DNA from: Chamaecyparis obtusa
Lineage: Eukaryota > Streptophyta > Pinopsida > Cupressales > Cupressaceae
Direction: 5' to 3'
NCBI GenBank assembly: GCA_027943335.1
Contig: BSBK01002054.1
Span: 570,501-634,500 of the forward strand
Length of the DNA stretch: 64,000 nt
This document shows, piece after piece, positions 45,298 through 60,500 of this stretch (position 1 is the first letter of the stretch; every line of letters begins with the position of its first letter). A program made the position numbers and the translations under genes. The notes under the pieces are model-generated. The model was not told where the DNA came from. It did not search any database and worked only from the letters and a program-made list of their open reading frames with translations.

Positions 45298-47171
45298 GTG
45301 GTACCAAAACTGGTGGTCTTTCCAGCCTATAGAGAAATTTAGATGAAATCATGGAACCCAATGATGGAGTGGTATGCTAGTCTTGTTGAAGAGGCTAAAA
45401 AGAAGTCAACAATAGCTCTGTCAAACACTAGCAAGAGGACATAAGCAGATTGGAGAGACACTCAAGTTCTTAGCAAATGGAAGAATGAAGGGAGACATGT
45501 CACGCACAAATCAAACCAATACAAGACCGATGATGCCAATTTTCCCTCCAAGGATCGAATAGCTGGAAATGCATCCTCTCACTTTGGTTTAGTTACTGAA
45601 GAAAATCAAGCAAGATTGGGTTGATGGTGGATGACAGATGGACATATCTCTCAAGGACTACATAGACCTCTGGATGAAGTATCCATCCTTTGAAGGACAA
45701 CGAGGTACTTAACACCATGAGCCCTACGAAGGATGAAGTCATGCCTACAACTTCACTTCAGCGACAAGAGGATTTGGACAAGCAAGAATCAACAATTGTG
45801 CCTTCGAATGTAGTACATCCAAGTCTTCAAACCAACCAAAAAGGTGAAGAAGATGCTTGCACAAATTTCATTGAACCAACACTTGTTGATCAAATTGATG
45901 GAAATGTAGGTTCTATCAATGATCATTCAAATGAGCAGGCTCTACTAGTGATTGATCAACCTCATGGAGATGCAAACTCTACCGATGATCTCTTGCAGGA
46001 GCAATCTCTACAGTTGGTTGAATATGGAGTTCACCCTTTGGTTGGGCATGGAGCATGCATAATTGCAATCTCTTCATCTGAGGGGTTTCCTTATGGGAAG
46101 AACAAGTTGCACCTGAGCTCTGAGACTCCAAACCATCATTTTTTGAAAAATATTGATTGGCATGATAGTATGAAAGATTGGGATCAAGTGAAGTTTTTAT
46201 AAAAGGGGTGTTTTATTATTGAATATTTTAATTTAATTTATCTTTGTCATTTTATAAGCTTAATTTAATTATTTCTTTTCATTTTGTAGGGTGGCTAAGA
46301 GGTTGTTTGAAGACAAAAATGAATTATTATAACTTCGAGGATATATGATTGAAAGGACTCAAGCAAGAAATGAAAGCAGAATGATAGAGCACAAGGGTTC
46401 GAGATATCAACAATAAATGTACAAACATATGTGTGGTGTTGAGGACAACATGCGGATGATTAAACAAATGCATTAAGGGATGTTCAAGGTCAAGTTTTTC
46501 ATATGCAAGGATGATTCCAACCCCGACCATCGACAACTTGTAAACCATTCATCAAGTTAGTAAGGGGATTTAAAGTTGGAAATCAAACTGATCAAGTTAA
46601 GGTACAAATCCAAGTTTAAGTTCGCAGGGACATCAAAACTAAAATTCAAAGAGAAAGTGCAACATCATGACTAAGTCTACAAGCCAAAGGAAGGAACTTT
46701 TCCAAACTTGGATTTCTTTTGGAAATCCAAGTTCAAATGGATAGTCCAACTACATGCCACACGTACACCACTTCTATAAGTGTAGGGTCAAGTACAAGTT
46801 TGAAAGCATGTTGATGAGGAGATTTCAAGATCAAGACACCATGAACACATCAAGGTTTCAAGTACAAGTGTGAGCTCAAACAAATGCAATGAGAAGATTT
46901 CCAACGGTAGAGAAGACAACATGAAGATGAAACAATTTGAGAATATGAATCATCACAATTGAAGGCTTGATAATGTTGAGATATTTTCTCATCATCAAGA
47001 AGTATTTATTAAGTCCATAAGATAAGCATGCTAAGGTGGTGCCCATTTCTTCAACCAGTTAGACCATGCCAAGTGTCCCGGTAGGACAACTCAATAATAT
47101 TGTGTCCAGATTCATTGAATTTGCCAAAAGGGGAAAAGCCAAAGAGAATGGTCTTCTAAAGGAAGATTTTT
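45298..47171 (+). other. Internal region of the older LTR element, with a 170-codon frame
   Basis: After the primer-like site comes DNA reading in part as retroelement leader/gag. An open frame at 45690-46202 encodes 170 residues, acidic and Gln/Asn/Ser-rich in its first 100 (starts MKDNEVLNTMSPTKDEVMPT), with no domain I recognise and no membrane segment. The end GCCAAAAGGGGAAAAGCC near 47110 could be a purine tract. No polymerase or integrase is present, so it is probably a non-autonomous or truncated element. Confidence 0.4.
45690..46202 (+). CDS. Unrecognised 170-residue open frame in retroelement DNA
   Basis: Starts at ATG 45690 and ends at TAA 46200-46202. The protein is acidic with many Asp, Glu, Gln and Ser up to about residue 110, then a more hydrophobic piece GHGACIIAISSSEGFPYGKN. 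No signal peptide, coiled coil of note or known motif is seen. It lies about 390 bp after a primer-like site of the older LTR element, so it may be what remains of its gag. It may equally be a chance frame. Function unknown. Confidence 0.25.
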   Translation: MKDNEVLNTMSPTKDEVMPTTSLQRQEDLDKQESTIVPSNVVHPSLQTNQKGEEDACTNFIEPTLVDQIDGNVGSINDHSNEQALLVIDQPHGDANSTDDLLQEQSLQLVEYGVHPLVGHGACIIAISSSEGFPYGKNKLHLSSETPNHHFLKNIDWHDSMKDWDQVKFL

Positions 47172-48200
47172 TGTAAGCCCATGTGGCATTTTATCATTTG
47201 TCCACTGATTGGTGCCTTCTTCTATAAGCTCCTACCTAACGTATTTCTTGATTGGTCAATAAAAGGATTATAATTTTCTCATTGGCCCACAAGGTGGTGT
47301 TTCATTCTAATTGGCCCATTTATTGGTGCCCTTTATCTAGTGGTTATACCTAACCAACTTTTTTATTGGCCCTTATAAGCAATACAATTTTCTTATCAAC
47401 CCACAAGGTGGCACTCTTTTGTAATTGGGCAAGCATTTAGTGTGTGTAGCTGATAGGTTGATTAGGGGTTTATTGGCATAATGTTGGCCCTTGATCTTGA
47501 ATTAACTTTGGCCCTTCATTATAATTGAACAACTATAAAAGATCAAGTCTTCTCATTTGTAACTCATCAGATTAGAGATTAGATTAAGTTAGCAAAGTAG
47601 GAAACTTGAAGAAATTGTTGCTATAATGCTATCAAAATAATTTCTAACTCATTGTTGCTCTTCATGGTGGATTACTTGTGTTGCTTTGGATTATTCCATA
47701 GTTTCTACATTTTTTCACCTAGATTATGATTTCATTTCATGTTGGTTACAAATAGTGTTTAGTTGACTAGAAGATATTTTTGGATGCATCTTTGGTGAAC
47801 TTGCTTAGACCAAACCACTAGTTGCTTGTTGATTGTAAGTACGTCTTGCATGGTCGAATGAGATATTTATGAGCTTTACTTCGATTATTGCTTGCACATT
47901 GATATGCATCGATGGATGGTGTTAATGGAATGGTGATAGTTTGAATATATTACATCTACCTTAGGAGATCACACTAGATTGGTTGATGTCGATGGTTGAA
48001 CTAAGTCTAGTAGAGTCACAAAGACATCCATAGTATCTTACATTCTAGGAGTAGAATAGCTTTCTAAGCTCTTTCCTTTGCAGTTTGTTTGGTTGGAAAT
48101 AGTTGAAGTGGTCGATATCCACTGAATGGATAATATAAGTTCCTTTGTGATACCCAACATATTTCTCATTATAAATGAGTAAAAATCCACAATAAAAAGG
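47172..48200 (+). repeat. Possible LTR with internal 114-bp direct repeats
   Basis: TGTAAGCCCATGTGGC at 47172 could start an LTR. Within it two diverged 114-bp units, each running from ATTGGTGCC to CCCACAAGGTGG and AATTGG, start at 47208 and 47322, with partial units on both sides (about 47178-47435). The far end is not defined. Confidence 0.35.
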
Positions 48201-51040
48201 AACCTAGGGGTTGCCTCATTTGATCACACAATCCAAATACATTGTTTAACATATGAGCATCCTTATTCAAGAGAGAGTTGGAAATTTGGTATTTCATCCC
48301 AGGATACTAAGTATTTGATTCTACATGTTGTAGTGGCATAGAACTCGCATCAACAATTCCTTGTTAGATATGAATGTATACACAACAATTTAATTAGTAC
48401 ATATGAGCATCTTAGATCTATTTTTAGTGTCGTTGTCTTTGATTGTTATCTTTCAAATTTGAAAAACTAGAGTTGTTATATTTCCTTGATCATTATACAT
48501 GTTGAATGTAATCAATATAAGTATGCAATATGAATGATTGAAGTGTTATGCAATACAATTCATTTCCAAATCATTCAACATATAGTTAAATGACTTTAAG
48601 ACAAGATCTTCAACAAGTTGTAGATTAAAATTGTTTGATAAATTGACTAAACATTACATTGGATAAAATACAAACATTTATATTTGCTTTGACATTGATA
48701 ATTACAAGAGAAGTGTCAACTTATTGTATTCAGGGCATTTATTGCATGTATGAGGAAAAGTGGTCAACTATGATTTTGAGAGAATGCATAAAATATGATA
48801 AAGAATTTATTCATGTTGTGGAAAAAGTAATTCATCAAAATAAGTCATGGAAATGTCATTGACATGCCATGGGAGAGTGATGAGCCCAAGCACTTTGCTT
48901 GTGTAACATTTTGTCAAATGATTATCACTATCTACAACTTGTCAAATTAGCCTAGGAACTTTGCCTGGCATAATAATGACTATAGTAGGGAGAGTGATAT
49001 GACTTCTTGAAAAAAGTAATGTAATAGCACCTAAAGGGTTTCAATTAGTATTATCAAATCCTTTAAAGATACTTTCATAAGAAAAAGAGTAGAGGTGTTG
49101 CTATGTATGTGTTTTAAAAAGTCAACAATAGAAACATTTAGTCCAAGAACAGTATCAATTAATGTTCACTTAATGTCCATTAAATTAATAAAAATTGCAA
49201 TGAATAGCGAGAGATTATGTTGGTGAATCTCATAAGAAGGGAGCTCAAGGGAGGGGGAGTTATATTGGTTAGATGTGTTCCATTAAAGAAGCTAGTTTAA
49301 TCAACTTTATAAAAGAGGAAAATTAATCCTTTTTAGGTTTTTTGAAGTAACTCGTGATAAGAAGGAATATTTTAAATACAAAAATAAATTTAGTTTACAT
49401 AGCTTTAAGTTGTTCAATAAATTCATATCCCTTGGTATTTTTGGGTGGAATATACGAAGCTAATAAAAGCATATGCACTATTCAGTCGCTAGGAGGAAGG
49501 TAAATAAAAATGACATTTGTTTTCTTGTTTTATTGCACATTAATGATATGACCTACTATATTTAAGTTAGTAAAAGGAGTCCTAGGTATAACCACAAAGA
49601 AAACAATGAAGGGAATGTGTTAAGAGAGTTCCTAGGCTCATGTGACAAAGTGTGGATAGTGATAATTGGGCAAGATGGCAACAAGTCAAAAACCCCATGC
49701 ACAAAAAAAATACAAAAAATAAGAGAAGTTACACTTCGGTGTTTAATGCTGATGGTTTTATGGTTAAATTCACCACACATGCAATAAGTCTACTTAATAA
49801 ACATGCAATAGTTAAGACAATTTTTGCATTAGCAACCTAAGGTATAGGAAGGAGTTATAAAGTGTGTTCTATATCTTCTAGTTACTCATACAATGTGGAA
49901 CTAGAGTCAATATGTGATGATGCATCATTAAAGAAAAAATATTTTCATCTAGAGCAAGGTGATGTTAAGAAATTGATTAATAATGGTGTCATGCTCTAAA
50001 TCATCCTTAGGAAGGAAACAATCCTCCTTTGAAGAAAGAGAACAAGTAGATAAAGGAGAGGATACATCATGGAACAAGGGAGAAAATAGATAAGCTTCAT
50101 CATCAGTAGAATCAAAATAAAAGTTACTAATTGGAAGAGATGTCCAAGATGAGGGATGGAAAGGGGTTTCCATATAGAGATCAAGAGAATGTAGCTACAT
50201 AGAAAGAGCTTAATCACTTACATGTATCTTAGGAAGTATCATCATTGTCAACTTTGTAAGCAAAGCTAGAAAGTGAGGTAAGAAAAGATTGAAATCATGT
50301 CCATGGTGAAAAATGGGAGAAGATCAATTTAAAAAGTTGCACACAATTCAATTGAAGGCTACCAATTTTCTCTTTCAAGACTATCAAACAAAGTTCGATG
50401 AAGTTCCCTAAATGTTTTGTCTTGTTTAAGGAAAAAATACTAATAAAATGGAAGGAAAAATAAAATGTGTTGAGCTGATAGGTTTCCAAAATGCAATAGG
50501 TAGATTTTAAGCTACTTGTGTCAAATTAAAATATTCTATTCACACCTATTAGTTTGGTTTTATATAAACCTCTTGGTACATATCTACGCATTAGTCGTTG
50601 GATAATATCATGGGTATCTTTTGTGTTTTGTCAATAAAAGATTCCACAATTGATGCCTAAAGGTTGTACAAGGATTGATCACTGCCCAATTGGTTAAGAA
50701 TTTACATAGCTAGGCAACTTCTACAAACTCTCCCTTTATATTATATTTCGCTTTTTTCCCTTTCACTACTTATATTTTGTCTTTATTTAGATCTAATTAG
50801 TGATGATTAGCTTGGGAGTAGATTAAACTCATTTTCATGTTGAGGTGGGGATAAATCTTTACTTGTTTTAAAAAAAACAATCATTGGATATCTTCGATGG
50901 AATTAATAAGATACAACACACCTTAAATAAACAATTCATCTCAATTTTCGATGACCCTAGCAACTTCTTATAAAAACAAAGGCATACACTTCTAAAATTT
51001 AAGTAGGTATGCCTGAATAAGTGATTTTTCTCTTTTCAAG
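48201..51040. other. Repeat-derived intergenic DNA, no gene supported
   Basis: Short frames such as 48659-48862 and 49652-49840 have no recognised domain. A purine-rich tract CTCAAGGGAGGGGGAG near 49245 resembles a retroelement purine tract, but no clear LTR pair is seen. Confidence 0.45.
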
Positions 51041-51318
51041 AAGATTTTTTTTTACAAATAATACTGTACATAAAGCAGCCTTTTCTGCTTAAGAATGGAA
51101 CACAAAGATTAACTCAACGAATCAAGCCAATGCCAGTAGCTAGGGCTCAAAAAATCACTTCAATTTACAATTCTCGTTACAATGAGCTGCATGGCACTGA
51201 ATCGATGCTTGGACCTTTTGTGAGCACAACTAAACGTAGGGACAACTGCCTTGCAATGGAATAAATGACACCATAGAATTATACAGGCTTGAGCATTGCA
51301 TTGTATCATTAAACAATG

Positions 51319-51549
51319 TTAATTAGAATTAAAGCTAGGAGGCACATGTCTGTGTGTATCTGCAAACTCTCGAACAATTTGCTTTAACGAACGGCCACCA
51401 ACACCTTGCATGTATCCACGATTCCCTCCTCCTTGAGATTTCTTGCTCTCAAGGTAATCCATGGATGCACCTTGAAGAGTTTTCAACCATGTTGGAACTA
51501 GAGTTTCTGCTTCACCTGGCTTTAGATATTCAGCTGGCAAGGCATGCAC
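51319..51549 (-). CDS. MOS14: Transportin-SR last exon (76 codons plus stop)
   Basis: Starts after acceptor TTCATTCAG at 51550 with GTG CAT GCC ([15 protein letters not shown]) and ends FNSN-stop. It contains the Gly-rich linker [14 protein letters not shown] and the terminal basic helix. Confidence 0.88.
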   Translation of the reverse strand: MHALPAEYLKPGEAETLVPTWLKTLQGASMDYLESKKSQGGGNRGYMQGVGGRSLKQIVREFADTHRHVPPSFNSN

Positions 51550-54500
51550 CTGAATGAAACAAACCAAAAACCTTGCTCATCTCAACTATTATATAAATGC
51601 AACATGTAAATAAAAAGAATGCACTGATTTTATGAAGATAATTTACAACCTATCCTTTACTCCAAGATGATGACAAGCTGTCCGATCAACATCAATTATT
51701 TCCTACAAAATTTCTACATTGGCGATACACACACAAAATGAGAGCAAGAGAGAATACCGTGCTAAGAAGCCAACTCTGTAAAGAGTTCCAACAAATGATT
51801 CCTTTTTTGTTTGTTCCTTCACTTGCACTGCAAATGGCAGCAAGTTGTTGTAGGATAGTTGTCGACTTGTGGACCTGATCGACAAAAAAATTCATAAGAT
51901 TTTGTGAGTGCAATATTTGAAATCAGTATCTCAATATTATCTCTCAATCTATTCTGACATTGTCCCACTCACAGATATTATCTAACATCAGTTCTGAAGC
52001 TTATTGACAAAGAAAAACATAAGAACTCTACAGTATTTATTCCAGTGACAACAGATCTTTGTGCTTTAAAAGAATATGTACTGCATGCCTTTTATTTTCT
52101 GTGGAATCTCTTTAAGGTTCCTTAGTACAAAAGTGCTACAGGAAAAATTCATTGCAAAGAGGAATGACTGTGTGGTTCCCACAGAACAATTTCCTGTTTT
52201 GGATTGTTTTTGGAATCTGTCATAACCAGGACTGCTGCAAAAGTTAAAATCTTGGGCCGCTACACACTTTGATAAATGTTAATTTCTGTCTTTTAAGAAG
52301 TTCGAGAGTTTAGTATTCTTTTTTAAATATACATAACCAAACTCACATATTCAATGAAAACTAAAGCTCGTAAATGTGTCCCGAAAGAAAAACTGTGTCC
52401 AAACTGGTCTAGGGGCAAATAAATGGAACCATGTAAATCGAAGTACATAAAGCAGCTCTAAGTGAAATAGAAATACTGGAAAAGAAAAATCAAGAAAGAA
52501 ACTAGAAAAGTTGAACAGTAAATGTTAGAATTCAGAACCATAAAGCCATCACTGAAAGTGTGTCCAGCCCCAATGAATTTAAATACCATCCAAAATTTAA
52601 AATTGATGATGTCACATTAAAAGGTCCAGTGACAAGTGATTTGCATTAAACTGGATGATTTTTTGCAGAAAACGCATTTTTCACAATGGAGCATATTTTG
52701 CAGACCTAGCTGATGGTCATACAGATCTAGATTCTAAAGTGTAGGAGACATCTCTAGAATTCTCTAATGCTTACCCATCTGCTGTGGACATTGCAAGCAT
52801 ACTCAATTAAAAGCATTACAAACAAGGTTATAGGGATATGTTAATAATATTAATAATTATTTGTAATGTTAATATCTTTGTCTCAAGGCCACAATATATT
52901 AACAAGGGATATGTTACAAAGGCACTAATTATGAGGTTAATCTTTAAACTTGCTAGTCTATTGAGAATGAGCTAAGTTCTTATAATTTTTGATAAATTAT
53001 AGTGGTTAAACTATGTATGAATCAAAAGTTGTTGATCATGAGGCTATCCTCAAGAAGCTTATTCTGCTATAATGAGAAACAAATGCACCTAACAAACTGA
53101 GGCAAACATAGTTTTAAGAGAAACACAACAAATGAATTTAACTGGAGCGCTTACAAGTCATTTTTTTTTGTTTTGTCATTCATTACAGTTAACTTTACCC
53201 ATGATCACTTTTAACCTAAGGTAGTATCTGACACACTAGAAGGCCATTTTCGACTTTGATTGATATGTACATGGACTACTATTTCACTTATACTGGTAGG
53301 AGTTCAGAAGTTGCATTAATCTAAAATAAATTAGGACACAGGTTAATCAAAGTTCGGAAAGGCAAAAGAAATTTGTTAGGGAGTGAACAAAAATGTTGAA
53401 ATTGTACAAATTTGGTAGCTGGATGACTTTTCACTTATACGATAATGGTTGAAAAAACTATATTTATACTATTCTCTTGACATGCTTTGAATGAGGTGGA
53501 CATGATGCATTGTATCAGACACTTGGTGTTAAGGTCTTTCCGAACTTTGAAACAATTGTCATAAGAGTTTGATAAACATTTGCAGAAGCCTTAGAAGAAA
53601 TGGATAGTGTAGAGGTTTGCAGTTATACCATGATTATATTTCTTTAGGAATGGATGGTACAACTAGTATCAAGTAGTACATTTTCTCATCACCTTTTTTG
53701 CTACCTTTCCTAATTTGTTTTAATTTGAGAACCTTGTGAGAACTTTTCTTCTTCAGAGGATGCCTATCGGTCAGAAATGTGAGGTTTCTAGAGGAAACGA
53801 TGTCTACATTGCCACTCTGTAGGTTGACATGATGTTAACTTCATGACCCAATATCACCTTTGAAATTTATAAGACATTAGTTTGTAAATCAGTTTATGAT
53901 TTTCCACCTGATTTTCTGATGCATGTAATCTGTTTTATATTGCATATGTTTTTGCACTTAGTATATAAAAAGAATGAAGAACTAAAATAAAAAATGCCTT
54001 TGTATGAAACTTCATTCTATTCCCTATAATCTTGTTTGTAATGCTTTTAATCGAGTATGGTAAACTATGTTATCTTCACCCATAGAGAATCACCCATTCT
54101 AAAGCACATTTTCACAAAAGATGTGGAAAAGATAATGGCCAGGATATGCTTCAAAGATATTTCGGGTCAAATTGCTTGCCAAAACTTTTTGAGTAAGAGA
54201 TGGCAGATAGAGGATGTTCCAGTAATATAGCCATGCTTAACAGTTAACATAGAGATGCTCTTTCTCTAATCCTTCATGAAGAACTTAGCAGTCTGAGCAG
54301 TGTCACAAACATGCTGTCTTTGTAGATTCTACCCAATCAGCATAAGTTCCAATATCAACCATTTAAAGAAACAAATACTAAATAGGGTATTAGACCTTGC
54401 ATTCGTATGTTCTCATTAGAAGAGGCAACCAATATATTTAAATACAAGAAAATATAGGTCCATTTCTGGAAGTGGTAGAGATAGGCCCCTAACAACATAT

Positions 54501-57500
54501 CCCTTTCTAGAAATTGAATAATATCCTAGAGTCAGGGAACCAACAAAGACAAACAACATTATCAGTGAAAGTTTATGAAAGCTGTACCCTACTATAAACA
54601 TTCTGAGCCTATTAGTTGGAGGAACAGATAAGGTTGTGACCGGGTTTACTGCAGTTCTTGTGATGCTTCCATTCTTTCATGAATCCCATTTGTCCTCAAT
54701 TTACACTAGTCTCTTGGGACTAGATACTGAATGTTCAAATTTTCCAATGTTTCAAGTATTTAAAACACAAGAAAAAATTGAAAATGACCACGGTCTCTCT
54801 TCTCTGGAGGTTTGACAAACACCAGTTGTGAGTCTATTGGCATGCCAAAATCTATTTTGAGATTTTCAAAGTTAATTAAATCTTTCCTTCATATAAAATG
54901 CAATAAATAAAAATATGTTATTTTGGAAAGGTGGATATAATTGCTACATACAGAAAATTGGATTTAAATGTGCAATCAGATTAGACTCAAGTTTGTCATA
55001 TTTTGTAAGTGTTCTTTCTAGACTTTTGTTTTTGACATGCACAATTATTCAATTTGCTTATTTGTTTTTGTCTTCTCAAATAATATACCCTTGTCATTGC
55101 TGAAACACCCAACAGAGCATATAGCAGACCCGATATAATGCCCTCTCCACCACGGGAACATATCCTCAGTGCCACATCACTAAGTGAACCTTCAAGAATG
55201 CAAGATCCCGACTCCAGTATTGATGATAGACTGACCTCCAGAAAACCTGTCATGATATTTCAAATTCACAGATTACAATTGAATACAACTAAAATGGAAA
55301 TGTTAAACATTTTGAAATGGGCCTCAACAGATTAGATGAGGTATTTTATCAGAGACAAGCATAATAACATTTGAATGAACTAAAACTATAGGGAGATGTT
55401 TCGGACAAGAGTCCATAATTGGTTGGTTAAAACGGAATGGCACTTTTCAGTCAAAATAAAAAATGTGATTGAATATGAGATTTTAAACTACCACAACATC
55501 ACCTCCTCGAACCAATACAACCTGTATAGAATCCATAGATGCATATTTTCAATGAATAATGCTTTATAATAAAAAGATTACAACAAAAAAAATATGGACC
55601 CATCCTTCACTCAATGCAATGAAGAAGAAAATAAATAAACCTATAGTTTGATTGTTTCTTCTCTTATTTGTGATCTGAAATGGTCCAATTGATCAGTTAA
55701 ATATGAAACATGCAAAGACATCCAAAATGAAAACCTCCTAACATTGAAAACACCAGCAATGCCCCTCAATCAAACATAGAAAGACGAGAAACATTGATGG
55801 TTCACATGCAAAAAACCTGCATTATGCCTCTGAAGGAAACTGTCTAAGCATGTCTGGACCTCTTCAAAGTCACAAAAAGCTGCAGGGATGCCAGGGAATG
55901 AAGAAAGACTTAACTATGGCAGCTTCACTAAATCCATCACAGGCTAATGGTGATGTTCCCATTCAGTAGTCGTCAATAGTTGGCTAAAGGTTCATATCGA
56001 ACAAAGATACGCAATTGCACTTGACGCTAGCCGAAATTTGAACCCACCTAGTAGCAATCCCAAAAATTGTCAAACCCATTACTGATAGACTCTTGAATTT
56101 TAGGGACATGGAAGGTGACACCTTACCCGGATGGTTTGCTTTGACTTCCCATTATATATTCACGTGAATTGCACATGGGAAAAACCTGATGACATGTACT
56201 AGTAATTAACCAAAGCGACTTGTACAAGCAAAAGAAAAGGTTCACCACAACCACTAGAAAGTGGGTCGATTTGCTGGATGGTATCTCTAATGGTTAAGCC
56301 TAGGATTTTAATCTGATTGCAGTGAATAATAAAACACCACTTAATCTATTTGAAATGATTGAAATGAAAGACCAAGCCAGATGCAATAAGAAATACTAAA
56401 CAGCTAGTAGCGAGATTCTTGCTTGTAAATGATATAAAACATAACATAATTTCATCTAGTTTGACATAAAGTTTACCCTTGAAAGCAAGCAGCCCTATAG
56501 CTAGGTTTACCAAGAAACGAGTGAAATATACCATATCTTAATCCAAGTAACCAAACACTCATTGTGTTGATAATGTTGAGGAAGGAAGAGCTGCAATCAC
56601 TGTGTATCTCTGACCAATATGGTGGCCATATAAAAATGAGTGATGTAGAGAAATCATGAGTTCCCAAACTGGCAGCATAATGGTGCAATTCATTGAAGTT
56701 ATGAAAAAGGGATGCAAATGGGTTATGATGTAGGCCACACCAAAGGCAATCTGACTATTTATGGCTGTTGGAGAGACCAAATGTGAGTACTGAATTCAGC
56801 AGTATAAGGGTGCTGGTGGTCAGAGAGTGTCATATAGCTGACTTGAGATAATAATTCATTCTGTGGTCCAAGCTGATGTTTGGAAATAATGATTTTGTCA
56901 AACTTTTCAGCAATGTTATGTTCTTTTGTGTCCATTGCAACAAGTGAATGGCCTTTCATGCACCCAAGGGAATGATATTATAAATTTTATAGGTTGATAA
57001 AGATGCCAACACGTAACACATCTTTTAAGTTACTTATATTGGTTATGTGGACAGATTGTGTAATTAATTATATGTGGAAATGAGAAGCCCAACATGGAGA
57101 TTAGTAATTCAGAGAAAAAGTATTTTCCCACATGTCACAAAGTGGTAGTTGCAGAGAGTTGAATATTATATATTGTGATGCTTGGAAAAGAAAGATATGC
57201 GAAGAGTATTGTAAGTGTTTGGAATCTCGTATTGAGATATAGCTAGTTGAATATTATATATTGTGACGTGGAGTATTGTTCGTGTTTGAAACCTCCTATT
57301 AAGATATAATGTGGGATGGCTATTTACTACTATATCTGATAAATTAATTTTCTGTTTACTACTATATCTGAGACAGGTCTCCAACTATTGAGATCTTGAA
57401 TTAGTTGGAAAGAGAACTTCGTGAGCTTTCATAAAAGTGGTCACACTAATAATTTGTAGTAATATCAAGGGATATATGGGCATTTTAATTTGACTCTGGA

Positions 57501-60500
57501 ATTCTTCTTTTTGACAAAAAAAAGTATGAATTAGGACAGAACTTTTGCATAAGGTCATTCGTCTCATATAGGTCTCCAGCTGAAGAAATATTCAATCAAT
57601 TGGAAAGAGAGCTTTCCGGCTTTATACAAATTCAAAATTGGTTATAATATGGATTTGCAGTGTTGAAGGAAATATGATAATGTTTTTATTTTAAAGTAAA
57701 TTAAGGATAATTGGTTCCTCATCAATTTCAAAATTGGAGAAAGACTAAAACATTGGTGGATTGGGATTCACTTGTCTACCCATGATCCAAGCAATATAGA
57801 AACCCTAGGCTACCCATAGACCGTCTTTGTTATAAAGACCCTTTGCAGAGACTAAGAACCAAGCACCAAGTACATACACGAAGATGAGTCTACTTAAATA
57901 TAGTGCCAATTGCAAACTAAAAGGAAATAAATTCATAAGCTTCAAGCTGGAGTAGAATTAAATGTTGAAAATCATCATTAATTGCTTCGTTATGCTATTC
58001 CATCCTCCTCAATCAACATCCTTGGCCCTTTCCATTCTTAGTTGAGATTTGAATGTCCAAATCATTCTCAATAGAAATGATTTGATTGGATCTATAGAAA
58101 AATTCTAAAGCAAGGTTTACAAAATAGTTACTTCAACTAGTTTTGGACATGATTTCTTCTAATTCACATGATTCAGTCATGAACTCAATTGCCCTTCCTT
58201 TTTGAAAACATAAAAGAAACTATGAAGATTGGGATAGCTCCAAGGATTCCAATTGCCAAATTTCTTTCAAATCATCCTAAGTCATGTCCTCTCATAATTT
58301 GATACTATAATTAGCCAGAAGTCTTGCCACTTTGTTAGCTTTCCAAAATCAATGGCCAACCCAATATGAGTCCAAGCTTCTGAGAACACACCAAGCAGGT
58401 CTACGAATGTTCCCAATTTCCAGCTTGGTGAAAACTGTCGATTAGGATTCTCTGATGGGAATACAGAAATTTGTTTGCTAATTTTGTCTTTGACCAACAT
58501 ATGCTAATTTTTTTTTTTGGTTTTCCTTTTTTCTGATTTTTTTTTGCGTTTTTAAAATTTCTCAATAATTTGCGATGCAAGATGCAATGAACTACTGATA
58601 TTGAAAAGAAATGAACTAGAACTTATGAACACACTACTAAAATTATCAGATTTTCTTTCTTTCAGCCAAATGCACAATTATGTCAGCCATACCAGGTCTG
58701 TACAAATGAAGATAAATTTGATCAGCCCACCATTGCAAGTTGGTGAATTTCTCCCACTCCAAAATGTATATGCAGGTCCACCCTGAGAGATTAGATTCCA
58801 ATTAAGTCTGATCTGATGTACATTTCTCCCCAATTGTTGATGCCAGCCCTATTCAATGTTGTACAGCTTGGTGGTGATTGGATAACTTGCCTGTAAGGTG
58901 CGGCTAGCTGAAGATACAGATGTAGCACACTAATTTTCCACTTCCTTAGCTACCGATCTGTATTAGGCAGTAAATTTTATTCAACCCTTAATCTGAATAT
59001 TGAATTTCCTCCAGAGAATGAGACGTCAGCCTTTCCTGGTAAAGTGTGTCTATGCTTGTTGCGCTTGGAATTGATGCTACCTCAATGTAGTGGTCTAATC
59101 TGCAATTCTGATTTGAATTCTCTGCCTTTTCTCAGAAAATTGTATAAATCTTTCCACCAATAATATTCAAATTGCTCTCTTTAGCTAATTTGTCAATGAT
59201 TACAAAACTTCTAAACAAGTAGCAGGAACGTCCAACTTATTTCCCCCAAAAGATTTCGTTCTTGCTAGTTGAATCTGCTGCAACTCTGCAATTTTCAGAG
59301 ATCTGCCTCAGTGTTTGAAGAAGACAAATAACCTGGATGTGTAAAAATCAGCTCCCAAACACTTTTTGTTTTTTCCCAATGCAAGTCGACCACTTTTAGG
59401 GTTTCACCAATTGTATTTTATTAACTTTTATCTTAAACAATTTATGCCCTCATGCCCAGGGAAAGGGGCCCTAAATTACTATAACTTATTACTTTAAAAA
59501 TTGACTTATAAAATCACTTTAATATTAATTTATTCAATACAAACTTAGCCTGAATTATTCATAGAATGCAAGTCTAGACTCAAAACTGAATTCTGACTGA
59601 AACCCTGTGAGCACTGATGCTACCTTAGTCGTGCAGGCCAACTCGCAGTTTCTCCTAAAAAGTAGGGATCCGTCCTAAAAAATAGGAACCTCTCCAAACA
59701 CATGAAACTGCTCAAAATAATCCTACTCTTCTCCATGGTCCCCTGAGTGATCATCTAGTCAACTGCCAGTTATTCCTAAAAAAATTAAAGACCTCCCTAA
59801 AAAGTAGGAACTGCCGTTTGAAGGTCCAAAATGGCTCACAGAGCCCCTACAAAGCTCCATGACCCTCAAAATGAGCCCCCTAACCCTACTGTTGACCTAT
59901 GGGAACTCAAATGATATGTCAACCCCTGCTTATCTCTTGTTGCCTAGAAAGGGAACATTACACTTGGTGAGCCCCTACTTCCTATGGGATTTAGCATGAC
60001 CATAGAATCCCCTTTAATGACAATGTTTTCGATTCCACAAACTGTTTCCAAGTGCGATTCCATTATGAGAGCTTGGGCTTTAGCCTCATTAATATTTCTT
60101 GGTACCAATGTATTAAAAGTTGCTTAAATTATGGTACTGAAAGTGCCCCTTAAAAACACTAGACCCTGAAGGACTAGGAGTGCCCTTGGAGCATCGTCAA
60201 TGTTTAGTTCTATGAAACTTGTGGGTGAGGCTATCCATTTTTCTTTCTTTTCAAATTTGTTCTTCAAATGAACTTGCTAAGCTCCATGAATGGGGTGAAG
60301 CTTAATAGACTCCATTTTTGTAGGACACTCTTATCCCAAGAAGTAATGAAGAAGTTAAGTCATTACAACTTCTAAAATGCAAACTTCAAATCTAGCTAAA
60401 GCCTCTTCCAAAAAAAGTTTAACCTCCCAAAGATTCTCCTATCTTTCCTTCCACAATTGGTATATGAGGAAAGAGGTCTTACCACCTATAAGCTAGAAAA

